DNA from: Olsenella uli DSM 7084
Lineage (GTDB): Bacteria; Actinomycetota; Coriobacteriia; Coriobacteriales; Atopobiaceae
Direction: 5' to 3'
Assembly: GCF_000143845.1 (NCBI RefSeq)
Contig: NC_014363.1
Location: 419,186 to 483,185 of the forward strand
Length of the DNA stretch: 64,000 bases
Part shown: positions 54,761-63,039 of the stretch, piece after piece
How the letters are laid out: every line of letters begins with the position of its first letter
How positions within the stretch are numbered: position 1 is the stretch's first letter
The notes under the pieces: model-generated
What the model was told of the DNA's origin: nothing
Seen by the model: the letters and a program-made list of their open reading frames with translations, nothing else
Database searches by the model: none
Translations under genes and position numbers: made by a program

Positions 54761-54797
54761 AAAGTACCAAAAGTCCCTCAGGGGTTTTTGTTACTTT
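54761..54797. terminator. second bidirectional hairpin
   Basis: AAAGTACCAAAAGTCCCT pairs at 15 of 18 positions with AGGGGTTTTTGTTACTTT, with almost no loop. It resembles the hairpin 60 bp before it and would stop the minus-strand plsY transcript. Confidence 0.7.
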
Positions 54798-54873
54798 CGC
54801 CTGTGAATGAAGCGTCGGGTCGCTTGCTGGTTACATTCGGGTCCCTCCAGGTTCGACAACACCCCGTGCGGCA

Positions 54874-55557
54874 TCATGTCTCGGCATCGCCTTTCGCGCC
54901 GTCCTTCCCGCCCCTGTCCTTCCCGCCCTTCTTCCTGAGCCTGTCCCAGACCTTGTCGGAGAGGGTCGCACGACGGGTCGTCCCGTCTGCGATTCCGCGG
55001 ATCTTGCCCCAGTGCGCGCGGAGCATCAGAAGCGTCAGCACGAGGGCGACCGCTGCCTGTTCGGACGTGCCGACGAGCAGTGTGAACAGGAAGAACGCTC
55101 CGCATATCGCGACGGCGCCCACGCAGAGGTAACCCGAGAGCACAACGACCGCGAATCCGAGAAGGGACGCTGCGATGCCCCAGAGCGGACTCGTGAGGAT
55201 GATGGCCGAGCAGGTCGTGGTCACGCCCTTGCCGCCATGGAAGCGGTGCCAGAAGGGATAGTTGTGACCGAGCGTCGCACCGAGGCCCGCCCAGAGGCCG
55301 GCGGCGTCCGCGCCGCCTGCTGCATCGGCAAAGACCGTACGTGCGACCATCCAGGCGAGGAGCGTCTTGAGGATGTCGCCCGCAAGCACGGCGAGAGCTG
55401 CCTTGGTGCCCAGCTCGTGGCCGACGTTGGCCATGCCGGGGTTGCCCTGCCCTACCTCGAAGGACGACTTGTGCACGAGGGTGCGACACACGACCTCGGC
55501 CGTGAGGAGGCCGCCGAAGGCATACCCGATGAGGAGCGATGAGATTCTTGCGACCAT
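54874..55557 (-). CDS. plsY: glycerol-3-phosphate acyltransferase, PlsY type
   Basis: A 227-residue membrane enzyme that moves acyl groups from acyl-phosphate to glycerol 3-phosphate, the first step of phospholipid synthesis. Segments GQGNPGMANVGHELG, LGHNYPFWHRFHGGKGVTT match PlsY motifs, with the catalytic GNP and GGKG loops. Five to six membrane segments. It is somewhat divergent (GNPGMAN for the usual GSGNIGATN) and has a charged tail. ATG 55557 follows GGAG. Confidence 0.82.
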   Translation of the reverse strand: MVARISSLLIGYAFGGLLTAEVVCRTLVHKSSFEVGQGNPGMANVGHELGTKAALAVLAGDILKTLLAWMVARTVFADAAGGADAAGLWAGLGATLGHNYPFWHRFHGGKGVTTTCSAIILTSPLWGIAASLLGFAVVVLSGYLCVGAVAICGAFFLFTLLVGTSEQAAVALVLTLLMLRAHWGKIRGIADGTTRRATLSDKVWDRLRKKGGKDRGGKDGAKGDAET

Positions 55558-55963
55558 GCTGGCTCCGTCCTGTGGGGATCTATGCCGGGTTCCGCTCGGG
55601 GGGCTCGTAACGTCTGGTCTCCCAGTCTTCCTGAGTGGAGGGTGGATAGGGTGGGGGACGGCTAGATTAAAGGGTAGCTGGTCGGGCCGATGGCGTCCCT
55701 TGGGATTGCCCGTTGGGCTCAGAAGTCTCTGAGACCCCATCTTTGGGGAGCTCGTTAATGTGGTTCCCCGGTTTTCCACAGCGACAAGCCGCACCGCGGC
55801 GTCCCTCTCGCCAGCGCCATGGCGTACTGGGGTACCATCAGAGGGTCTGAACGAGGTGTGTCAGGGCGCGTTCCCGCTTGTTCGGAGGGCGTGACCTGTC
55901 CTATGCCTACGCTTCCCTGCCTGCAATCCCCGTTTGTCCCACGCAACGAGAAAGGTCCCCGCC
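55558..55963. other. intergenic, divergent promoters
   Basis: A gap of 406 bp between plsY and pepT. I see no gene or hairpin with T-run; there are G-rich tracts near 55600-55650. Confidence 0.35.
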
Positions 55964-57313
55964 ATGGCCAGCGCCACCGAGCACCGCGAACCCAAGCACC
56001 GCGAGCCCAGACCCTGCGAGCCCAGACCCTGCGAGCCCAGACCCTGCGAGCCCAGATCCTATGAGCCCAAGCCCTCCGACGTGCTCGAGCGCTTCCTGCG
56101 CTACGTGCAGGTCGACTCCCAGTCCGATCCCGACAACGAGTCGGAGACGCCCTCCACGCCTGCACAACATGACATGGCACGCGTTCTGGGAGAGGAGCTG
56201 CGCGCCCTGGGCTGCGAGGACGTCGTCGTGGACGGGCACGCCTACGTCACCGCGACGGTTCCGGCCTCTGCGGGTGCCGAGGGCCTTCCCGCCCTGGGCC
56301 TCTGCGCCCACATCGACTCCACGGTCGACGCCCCTGCCGCAGGCGTGAGGCCCCACGTGGTCCACTACGAGGGTGGCGACCTGGTCGCAGGCGTCATCGA
56401 CGGCACCGAGGTCTCCACCTCCTCCGATCAGGTTCCCGACCTGGGACAGTTCGTGGGCCAGGACATCGTCGTGAGCGACGGGCGCACGCTCCTCTCGGCT
56501 GACGACAAGGCCGGCGTGGCGGAGATCTGCGCGTTGGTGGCGCGTCTCGGGGACGATCCCAGCCTGCCACACCCCACGCTCAAGATCGCCTTCGTGCCGG
56601 ACGAGGAGATCGGTCACGGGGCCGCCCTCCTGGACCTCGATAAGTTTGGCGCCGCCTGGTGCTACACCGTCGACGGCGAGGCCTTGGGCGAGTTCAACTA
56701 CGAGACGTTCAACGCAGCCGAGGCCACCGTGCGCGTGCGCGGCGTGATGGTGCACCCAGGCAGCGCCAAGGACGTCATGGTCAACGCAATCACCGTGGCA
56801 GGCGAGTTCGAGCGGCTGGTGCCCGCCTTCGAGCGCCCGGAGCACACCGAGGGTCGCGAGGGCTTCTACCATCCCATCCAGGTCAGAGGCACGGCGTCCG
56901 AGGTCACTCTCACCTACATCGTGCGCGACCACGACGCCAGTCGCTTCGAGGGACGCCAACAGGTCCTTCGTGACATCGCGGCCTTCCTGAACGGCCGTCA
57001 TGGGGAGGGGACCGTCACGGTGGAGCTGCGCGAGCAGTACCGCAACATGTCCGAGGCCTTTGGCGACTGTCCCTTCCTGATCGCCAACGCGCTCGAGGCA
57101 CATCGGGAGGTGGGCATCGAGCCCAAGGTCGTCGCCGTCCGTGGCGGCACCGACGGCTCGCAGCTCTCGCTGCGCGGGCTGCCCTGCCCCAACATCGCGA
57201 CAGGCGGCTACAACGCGCATTCGGTACGCGAGTTCGTTCCCGTGCGTAGCCTTGAGCTCACGGTCGACCTCCTTGAGCGTCTGGTGGGGAAGTTCTCCGT
57301 GCCCCAGTCGTAG
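55964..57313 (+). CDS. pepT: peptidase T-like tripeptidase
   Basis: A 449-residue zinc aminopeptidase of the M20 family. Metal ligands are in LCAHIDSTVD, SADDKAGVAE, PDEEIGHGA and the late TGGYNAHSVREFVP; GGTDGSQLS is the PepT signature. Unusually, the first 40 residues contain six 5-residue repeats of the type (C/R/Y)EP(R/K)x before the family's normal start VLERFLRYVQVDS. ATG 55964 is after GAGAAAGG; no later ATG or GTG lies between the repeat and the core. Confidence 0.9.
   Translation: MASATEHREPKHREPRPCEPRPCEPRPCEPRSYEPKPSDVLERFLRYVQVDSQSDPDNESETPSTPAQHDMARVLGEELRALGCEDVVVDGHAYVTATVPASAGAEGLPALGLCAHIDSTVDAPAAGVRPHVVHYEGGDLVAGVIDGTEVSTSSDQVPDLGQFVGQDIVVSDGRTLLSADDKAGVAEICALVARLGDDPSLPHPTLKIAFVPDEEIGHGAALLDLDKFGAAWCYTVDGEALGEFNYETFNAAEATVRVRGVMVHPGSAKDVMVNAITVAGEFERLVPAFERPEHTEGREGFYHPIQVRGTASEVTLTYIVRDHDASRFEGRQQVLRDIAAFLNGRHGEGTVTVELREQYRNMSEAFGDCPFLIANALEAHREVGIEPKVVAVRGGTDGSQLSLRGLPCPNIATGGYNAHSVREFVPVRSLELTVDLLERLVGKFSVPQS
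55986..56075. repeat. 15-bp tandem repeat inside pepT
   Basis: Six 15-bp units. Three are exactly GCGAGCCCAGACCCT (56001, 56016, 56031), flanked by three variants. The unit length is a multiple of three, so gains or losses keep the frame. Confidence 0.92.
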
Positions 57314-57333
57314 CGCTCCCGTTTGCGTGCGAG

Positions 57334-57362
57334 AAAAGACAAGCCGTCTACCGGGTCTTTTT
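57334..57362. terminator. hairpin after pepT
   Basis: AAAAGAC (57334-57340) pairs with GTCTTTT (57355-57361) and is followed by T's; loop of 14 bases. It lies 20 bp past the pepT stop. Confidence 0.6.
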
Positions 57363-57493
57363 CACCGCCTGCCGGAGCGTTTCCCCTTGTCCTGCCGTCT
57401 GCGCCGAAAGCCGGGCCCCCTGCGAGGCGCTGGGCCGCCAGCTGTGTGCCGTGGGATACAGTGGGCACAGACGACAGATGAGGGGAGGTCCGC

Positions 57494-57571
57494 ATGTACG
57501 ACAGGGGGCGCGTCGGTGGCATCTTGCGCGCCCGTGGCGTGCGTGTCTGTAGAGTGGCGGCCTGGTCATGA
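57494..57571 (+). CDS. 25-residue leader ORF
   Basis: A short Arg-rich frame (MYDRGRVGGILRARG...) with the strong site AGGGGAGG 5 bp before its ATG. Its TGA overlaps the ATG of the next gene (ATGA), which has no ribosome site of its own, so it probably serves to couple translation. Confidence 0.5.
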   Translation: MYDRGRVGGILRARGVRVCRVAAWS

Positions 57572-58110
57572 CCTTTGGCGTGGGGCTTCTCCTGACGGTG
57601 GTCCTGCCGATGGTGGCGCTCCTGCGTGCGAGCCTCATGGGTCCGGGTTTGGCTGAGCGCCATCACAGCCACCATGACACCTACAGCGTCTCGAGCTTCC
57701 TGCTGCGCAGCGTCGTCGTCGCGATGCTGTTCATGGCGGTCCTGGGCGTCATCTTCGGGTGGCTGTGCGAGGTCGATGCCTTTGCGGCGGACTCCGACGT
57801 GGTCGTCGCGTTCTTTGCGGCCTTCGAGCTGATGGCCTTCTTCATGTGGTTCTGCATGGTACGCTATCGCGTCGTGACCTATGGCGATCACATGAGCGTG
57901 ACGCCATTCGTGGGTCCCCGCGTGGACGTTCCCTACGACGCTATCGAGTGCATGGAGTGGACGAGCTCCAGTTCGCTGGTGGGCTACCAGAGCGTGCGCG
58001 TGCGTTCGCGGGGACGCCGCCGCGTCACGCTCTGGGGCACCATCGACGTGGACCAGGTCCTCATGCGCATCGACCGCTATGACGTGCTGGAGAGCCGCGT
58101 GCATGAGTGA
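57568..58110 (+). CDS. unknown membrane protein with PH-like tail
   Basis: A 180-residue protein with three hydrophobic segments (about 3-22, 47-67 and 80-98) and a C-terminal beta-rich part beginning RVVTYGDHMSVTPF and continuing to VDVPYDAIECMEW, in the style of bacterial PH domains. No named family recognised. A stop codon just upstream prevents a longer form; translation is likely coupled to the leader ORF. Confidence 0.68.
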   Translation: MTFGVGLLLTVVLPMVALLRASLMGPGLAERHHSHHDTYSVSSFLLRSVVVAMLFMAVLGVIFGWLCEVDAFAADSDVVVAFFAAFELMAFFMWFCMVRYRVVTYGDHMSVTPFVGPRVDVPYDAIECMEWTSSSSLVGYQSVRVRSRGRRRVTLWGTIDVDQVLMRIDRYDVLESRVHE

Positions 58111-58154
58111 GCCCGTCCCCGGCGTCTCTTCGCGTCCCCGTCCCGGCTCCCTCC

Positions 58155-59675
58155 CTAGGCGCCCATGCCCGCGAAGCCGTAGCAACCCATCTCCCAGGCA
58201 CGGTGCTCTCCCGGGAGCGTCGAGGTGACGCACAGCTCCGAGACGTCCTGTGGGTACCAGCGTGTGGTCAGGGTGACCTCCCCGCCGTTCACGAAGACCT
58301 CCACGATGGAGGTGTCGACCAGCATGCGCAGCGACTCCACGCGACCGGCCGAGAGCGTGCTCGCAAGGAGGCGCCGTACGCCGCGATGGGCCCCTGCCGC
58401 CCCGTGGAAGCAGAGCTCGAGCATCTGGTCGCACACCAGGAGCTCGAGCTCGCTGCCCAGAAGGACGCGCCCCTCCCCGTCGATGTCATCGATCACAAGG
58501 TCGCAGCTGCCATCCGCGAAGCGCGCCCCCCTGGCGCCCGTGAGGTCGAAGACGTCGTAGGGGGAGGTCCCGACGGTGCCCGTGAGCCCGTGGGCGTCCT
58601 GCGCCGTGAGCTTGACCTCCTTGCCACGCAGGCCGTCGATCTCTCGGGCGGGCCACTGGCAGATGCGGCCGGCGGCATTCGTCGTGAGCTCGCGTGGCAC
58701 GGTCAGCGTGTGCGTCCACGCACGGGTCGGGTTGTCGTACTGGGTCTCTATGTCGGGCAGGCCTGCCCAGCCCACCAGGAGCGTCCGCCCGGACTCGTCC
58801 TCGAACGCCTGCGGTGCGTAGAAGTCGAAGCCAAAGTCCAGCTCGACGAAGCTCCTCTCGTCGATGCAGGGGTAGGGGCCACTGGCGCCCATGAGATCCC
58901 CGTCGCCGCGCATGAGCTCGACGAGGCTTCCCTCGAGGGGGAAGTAGCCGCTGTTATGGATGTTCTGGAACGAGAAGGGCCGCTTGCTCACGCCCTGGGG
59001 GCATACGAGGAGGAACTCACGCCCATCCACACGCACCAGGTTGGGGCATTCCCACATGTAGCCGAAGGGCTCGGCACCCGTGCCCGTTGCCGACCCCTCC
59101 AGCTCCCAGGCAAGGCCGTCGGGGCTGCCGTACAGGAGGATGGCCCCCCGGTCGTCCATCGTCCGCGCCCCCAGCAGCATGTGCCAGCTGCCGCCTTGTC
59201 GCCACACCTTGGGGTCGCGCACGTGGCAGCTGCAGTAGGAGGGGTAGCCCTCGTTGCCCAGGACGAGCCTCTTCTCGCCAAAGCGCACCCCGTCGCTCAC
59301 CACCAGGGTCTCATTGGCGAGACGACCCGAGCGGTCGTAGTCGTGATCGCCGGGGAGCAGGGCATTTCCGGTGTAGTAGCACCACATCTGCCCGTCATGC
59401 ACGACGGCGGAGCCCGAATAGGATCCGTTTCGGTCCAGGTCGCAGTCGGGCATGATGGGGCAGCCCATCCACTCCCAACTCACAAGGTCGCGGCTTGCCC
59501 AGTGGGCCCAGCCATGCGCGGCGTCGGGCCAGAGGCGGCGGTGCTGGTGGAAGAAGTGATAGGTCCCGTCCAGCTGGCACAGCCCGTTGGGGTCGGTGAT
59601 GTCCCCGGTCTGGGTCTGGAGGTGGAAGCGCAGGCGCCAGTTGTGCTTCGGGTTGGCGTTGTAGTCTATGGCCAC
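58155..59675 (-). CDS. scrB: sucrose-6-phosphate hydrolase (GH32)
   Basis: A 506-residue glycoside hydrolase of family 32, cutting sucrose 6-phosphate to glucose 6-phosphate and fructose. The nucleophile Asp is in DITDPNGLCQ, the transition-state Asp in VRDPKVWR and the acid/base Glu in MWECPNLV. The beta-sandwich follows from about residue 350. GTG 59675 was chosen over ATG 59717 for its AAGGAG site. Last gene of the scr operon. Confidence 0.9.
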   Translation of the reverse strand: MAIDYNANPKHNWRLRFHLQTQTGDITDPNGLCQLDGTYHFFHQHRRLWPDAAHGWAHWASRDLVSWEWMGCPIMPDCDLDRNGSYSGSAVVHDGQMWCYYTGNALLPGDHDYDRSGRLANETLVVSDGVRFGEKRLVLGNEGYPSYCSCHVRDPKVWRQGGSWHMLLGARTMDDRGAILLYGSPDGLAWELEGSATGTGAEPFGYMWECPNLVRVDGREFLLVCPQGVSKRPFSFQNIHNSGYFPLEGSLVELMRGDGDLMGASGPYPCIDERSFVELDFGFDFYAPQAFEDESGRTLLVGWAGLPDIETQYDNPTRAWTHTLTVPRELTTNAAGRICQWPAREIDGLRGKEVKLTAQDAHGLTGTVGTSPYDVFDLTGARGARFADGSCDLVIDDIDGEGRVLLGSELELLVCDQMLELCFHGAAGAHRGVRRLLASTLSAGRVESLRMLVDTSIVEVFVNGGEVTLTTRWYPQDVSELCVTSTLPGEHRAWEMGCYGFAGMGA

Positions 59676-59809
59676 GGCTCTCGTCTCCTTGGGTTCGTCG
59701 CGACAGGGCGTCGGCATGACGTGATGTTAGCGGGCGTGGCGCTGGCAAGCGTGGCGCCGGCCGGGCAGGCGCCGACCGGGATGATGCTGGTCGAGAGGGG
59801 CGGTCGGAC

Positions 59810-60760
59810 CTAGCCCAGGACCTTCTCGACCTCAGCGAGCGTCGGCATGGAGGGGATGGCCCCGCGGCTGCGGACGCAGAGCGAGGCGACGGCGTTGCCG
59901 AAGCGCGCGAAGCCCTTCGCGTCCTCGAGGGTCACGTCGGCAGGGGAGGTCCTGCTGTCCACGAAGGCGCACAGGAACCCACCCCAGAAGGAGTCCCCGG
60001 CACCGGTGGTGTCGACGGCCTCGACACGGAAGCTCGGCACAGTCGCGCCGCCATCCTTGGTGGCAACGTAGGCGCCATCTGCGTCGAGCGTGACACAGAC
60101 TACCTTCGCGCCCTGGTCCAGAAGGACCTGGGCCGCGGCCTGGGGGTCGGTGGTGCCGCACATGAGCTCGCACTCCTCGCAGGAGATCTTGATGAGGTCC
60201 ATGTAGCCCACGATGGAGCGCATGTGCCCGGAAGCGACCTCGGCCGAGGGCCAGAGGCTGCTGCGGTAGTTGGGGTCGTAGGACATGACGCAGCCAGCCG
60301 CCTTGGCCGCCTCGAGCGCGGCCATGGTCGCGGAGCGCGCAGGCTCGTCGGTGAGGGAGAGCGAGCCCACGTGGAAGACCTTGGAGTTGCGGATGATTCG
60401 GGTGTCCACCTCCTCGGGGCGCAGCTGCGTGTCCGCCCCGGGCTTGCGCGCGAAGGAGAAGGTGCGCTCGCCGTCCTCGGAGAGCGCCACGAACGCGAGC
60501 GTGGTGAAGTGCTCGGGGTCGCTGACGAGGCCGTCGCAGTTGACGTCGTTGGCGACGAGGGTGGCGCGCAGGAACTCCCCGTGCATGTCGTCACCGACCT
60601 TGCCGATGAAGGCGCAGGACATGCCCAGGCGCTCGAGTGCAACCAGGACGTTGGCGGGGGCGCCCCCGGGGTTGCGCTCGAAGAGCTTCTGCCCTGCGGC
60701 AGAGGTCCCGGCGTCGGTGAAGTCGATGAGCAGCTCTCCAAGGGCGGTGACTGCAAACAT
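59810..60760 (-). CDS. scrK: PfkB-family fructokinase
   Basis: A 316-residue sugar kinase phosphorylating the fructose released by ScrB. ALGELLIDF is the usual fructokinase start, PGGAPANVLVALERLG the substrate site, and the catalytic base is in DTTGAGDSFWGGFL. It lies between scrA and scrB. Confidence 0.92.
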   Translation of the reverse strand: MFAVTALGELLIDFTDAGTSAAGQKLFERNPGGAPANVLVALERLGMSCAFIGKVGDDMHGEFLRATLVANDVNCDGLVSDPEHFTTLAFVALSEDGERTFSFARKPGADTQLRPEEVDTRIIRNSKVFHVGSLSLTDEPARSATMAALEAAKAAGCVMSYDPNYRSSLWPSAEVASGHMRSIVGYMDLIKISCEECELMCGTTDPQAAAQVLLDQGAKVVCVTLDADGAYVATKDGGATVPSFRVEAVDTTGAGDSFWGGFLCAFVDSRTSPADVTLEDAKGFARFGNAVASLCVRSRGAIPSMPTLAEVEKVLG

Positions 60761-60796
60761 GTGGGTTCCTTTCGGTTGGGTCCGCGTCGCTCAAGA

Positions 60797-60826
60797 GGGG
60801 GACGGCCGCTGGTGCGACCGTCCCCC
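60797..60826. other. hairpin between scrA and scrK
   Basis: GGGGGACGG and CCGTCCCCC form a perfect 9-bp stem with a 12-base loop and no T-run. Probably an RNA-stability or attenuation element that lets scrA and scrK differ in dosage. Confidence 0.6.
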
Positions 60827-60863
60827 GCAGGCGTGAGCGTGTGGTCAGGAGACGGCCTGCTGC

Positions 60864-62840
60864 CTACGTGAGGTCGATCAGGTCGTCACCGGCTGCGACG
60901 TCGGAGCCGGTGTGGCCCTCGACCGCGCCGTAGGAGTCGGTGTTGGTGACGATGACCATGGTGGTCGCGGGCTTTCCGGCGGCCTTGATGACCGAAAGGT
61001 CGACATCCATCAGGAGCTGGCCCTTGCTGACCTTGTCACCGGCTGCGACGTGGGCGGTGAAGGGCTCTCCCTTGAGCTCGACGGTGTCGATGCCAATGTG
61101 GAGAAGGACCTCGGCGCCTGCGTCGGAGAGCAGGCCCAGCGCGTGACCTGTCTCGGCGAGCAGGGTGACGCTGCCGTCGACGGGCGAGTAGACCTTGCCG
61201 TCACTCGGCTCGATGGCGGCGCCCTTCCCCATGGCCTCGGAGGCAAAGACGGGGTCCGAGACCTCGGTCATGGCGATGGCCCTGCCGCTCATGGGAGCCA
61301 CGATCGTCTCGGAGGCGATGGAGACCGGAGCGGCGTTGTCGACGGCCGTGGCGACGGCGGCGGCCTGGTTTGCCGTGGCGGACACCTCGGCGACGGCCTC
61401 GGTGGTCTCGGCCTTGGTCGCGGCGGCGACGGCATCGTCACGGTAGATCACGGACGTGATGCCGAAGGCGACGCCAAAGGCGACGGCGAACATGATGGCG
61501 TACTGGATGGGCTGCTGGATGCACAGGAGGATGCCGAAGATGCCCGTGACGCCGGTGCCGCTGGCGGCCAGGTTGAAGAGGAAGCAGCAGAAGGCACCGC
61601 AGGCGGAGCCGATCATGCCGGCGACGAACGGCTTGATCTTGGGGAGGTTGACGCCGAAGATGGCGGGCTCGGTGATGCCGAGCAGGCAGGAGATGCCGGA
61701 AGGGACGGCCAGGGCCTTGGTCTTGTCAGACTTGGTCCTGAGCGAGACGGCCAGGCAGGCACCGCCCTGGGCGATGTTGGCGGCGCTGGCGATGGGCAGC
61801 CAGTACGTGACGCCGTAGTTGGCGAGCATGGAGACGTCTATCGCGGTGTACATCTGGTGCAGGCCGGTGACGACGGACGGCGAGTAGATGAGGCCGATCG
61901 CCATGTAGCCAAGGCCGAGGGGGACGGAGAGCAGGAACTGCAGGACGCCCAGGATCGAGTTCTCGAGCCAGACGAAGACGGGGCCGATGAAGAGGATCGT
62001 GATGTAGGCGGCCAGCGAGACGGACAGCAGCGGGGTCAGGAACAGGTCGAACATGTCGGGGACGAGCTTGTGGAGGCGCTTCTCGAAGAAGCAGAGGATC
62101 CAGACCCCCACGAGGATGGGGATGACGTGGCCCTGGTAGCCCACCCAGTCGATGCTGTAGAGGCCGGGGATGACGCTCAGGGTCACCATGCTGCCGTCCG
62201 CGATGGCCGACGAGGCGTTGTAGGCGTTGACGAAGTCTGAGCTGATGAGCAGGGCACCGAGCGAGGCGCCCAGGTAGGGATTGCCCCCAAAGACCGTCGC
62301 TGCGGAGAAGCCCAGAAGGATCTGCAGGTTGGCCAAGGCGCAGGCGTTGACCAGGGCTGCGATGCGCCACCAGACGGTGGTGGTGTCGAGCGTGAAGAAG
62401 CCGGCCCCGTCCGGGGCGGGGGTGCCCATGTAGCTGATGGCGCCCATGATGCCCATGAGCATGCCGGACGCGACGATGGCGGGGATGATGGGGACGAAGA
62501 CGTCCGAGAGGACCTTGATGGCGCGCTGGAGGGCGTTGCCCTTGTTGGCCGCGGCCTCCTTTGCCTCGTCCTTGGACGCGGCGGACACCCCGGACTGGGC
62601 GATGAAGGCGTCAAAGACCTTGTTGACGGTTCCGGTGCCATAGATGACCTGCAGCTGGCCGGCTGCCTGGAAGTTCCCCTTGGCGCCGACGCAGTCGTCG
62701 AGCTTGGCCTTGTCGACCTTGGAATCGTCGGCGATGACGAGGCGCAGGCGCGTTGCGCAGTGCGCCGCCGAGACGACGTTGCCGGCACCGCCCACCGCGT
62801 CCAGGATCTCCCTCGCCGCTTGCGCGTGATCAAGTGCCAT
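60864..62840 (-). CDS. scrA: sucrose-type PTS EIIBCA permease
   Basis: A 658-residue transporter. The EIIB domain has its phosphocysteine at Cys 28 (AAHCATRLRL), EIIC runs from about 105 to 465 with some ten membrane segments (including GITEPAIFGVNLP), a linker rich in Ala/Val/Thr follows, and a glucose-type EIIA domain ends the protein with His 581 (LLHIGIDTVE). With scrK and scrB next to it, sucrose is the most likely substrate; a trehalose or beta-glucoside role is less likely. AGGAGG precedes its ATG. Confidence 0.92.
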   Translation of the reverse strand: MALDHAQAAREILDAVGGAGNVVSAAHCATRLRLVIADDSKVDKAKLDDCVGAKGNFQAAGQLQVIYGTGTVNKVFDAFIAQSGVSAASKDEAKEAAANKGNALQRAIKVLSDVFVPIIPAIVASGMLMGIMGAISYMGTPAPDGAGFFTLDTTTVWWRIAALVNACALANLQILLGFSAATVFGGNPYLGASLGALLISSDFVNAYNASSAIADGSMVTLSVIPGLYSIDWVGYQGHVIPILVGVWILCFFEKRLHKLVPDMFDLFLTPLLSVSLAAYITILFIGPVFVWLENSILGVLQFLLSVPLGLGYMAIGLIYSPSVVTGLHQMYTAIDVSMLANYGVTYWLPIASAANIAQGGACLAVSLRTKSDKTKALAVPSGISCLLGITEPAIFGVNLPKIKPFVAGMIGSACGAFCCFLFNLAASGTGVTGIFGILLCIQQPIQYAIMFAVAFGVAFGITSVIYRDDAVAAATKAETTEAVAEVSATANQAAAVATAVDNAAPVSIASETIVAPMSGRAIAMTEVSDPVFASEAMGKGAAIEPSDGKVYSPVDGSVTLLAETGHALGLLSDAGAEVLLHIGIDTVELKGEPFTAHVAAGDKVSKGQLLMDVDLSVIKAAGKPATTMVIVTNTDSYGAVEGHTGSDVAAGDDLIDLT

Positions 62841-62861
62841 TGAGTCCTCCTGTCTCTGTTA

Positions 62862-62875
62862 TGGAACCGTTCTCA
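62862..62875. promoter_or_regulatory. candidate ScrR operator 1
   Basis: TGGAACCGTTCTCA, an imperfect palindrome centred on CG, lies 22 bp before scrA. It shares 11 of 14 bases with operator 2. Confidence 0.6.
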
Positions 62876-62930
62876 CACCACTTTGCTCCTGCGACCGACT
62901 CCAAATCAATCATACTGCCCTATCGTGATA

Positions 62931-62944
62931 TGAAATCGTTCTCA
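62931..62944. promoter_or_regulatory. candidate ScrR operator 2
   Basis: TGAAATCGTTCTCA lies 69 bp from operator 1, close to a TATGAT that could be the -10 box of scrA on the minus strand. LacI-type sites are palindromes centred on CG, as here; the spacing would allow looping. Confidence 0.6.
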
Positions 62945-63039
62945 TATTCATACTAATACTCCCAGATGTGGGGATGCGCACCTCAGTGGGTGGGGCCGGA
63001 CGTGAACGGTATCTATCGCGCGGTGAGCGGTAGGCCCTC

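Noticed and set aside
58107-59813. 568-codon open frame on the plus strand
   Set aside because: Mirror frame of scrB, where the GH32 catalytic motifs are clear on the other strand.
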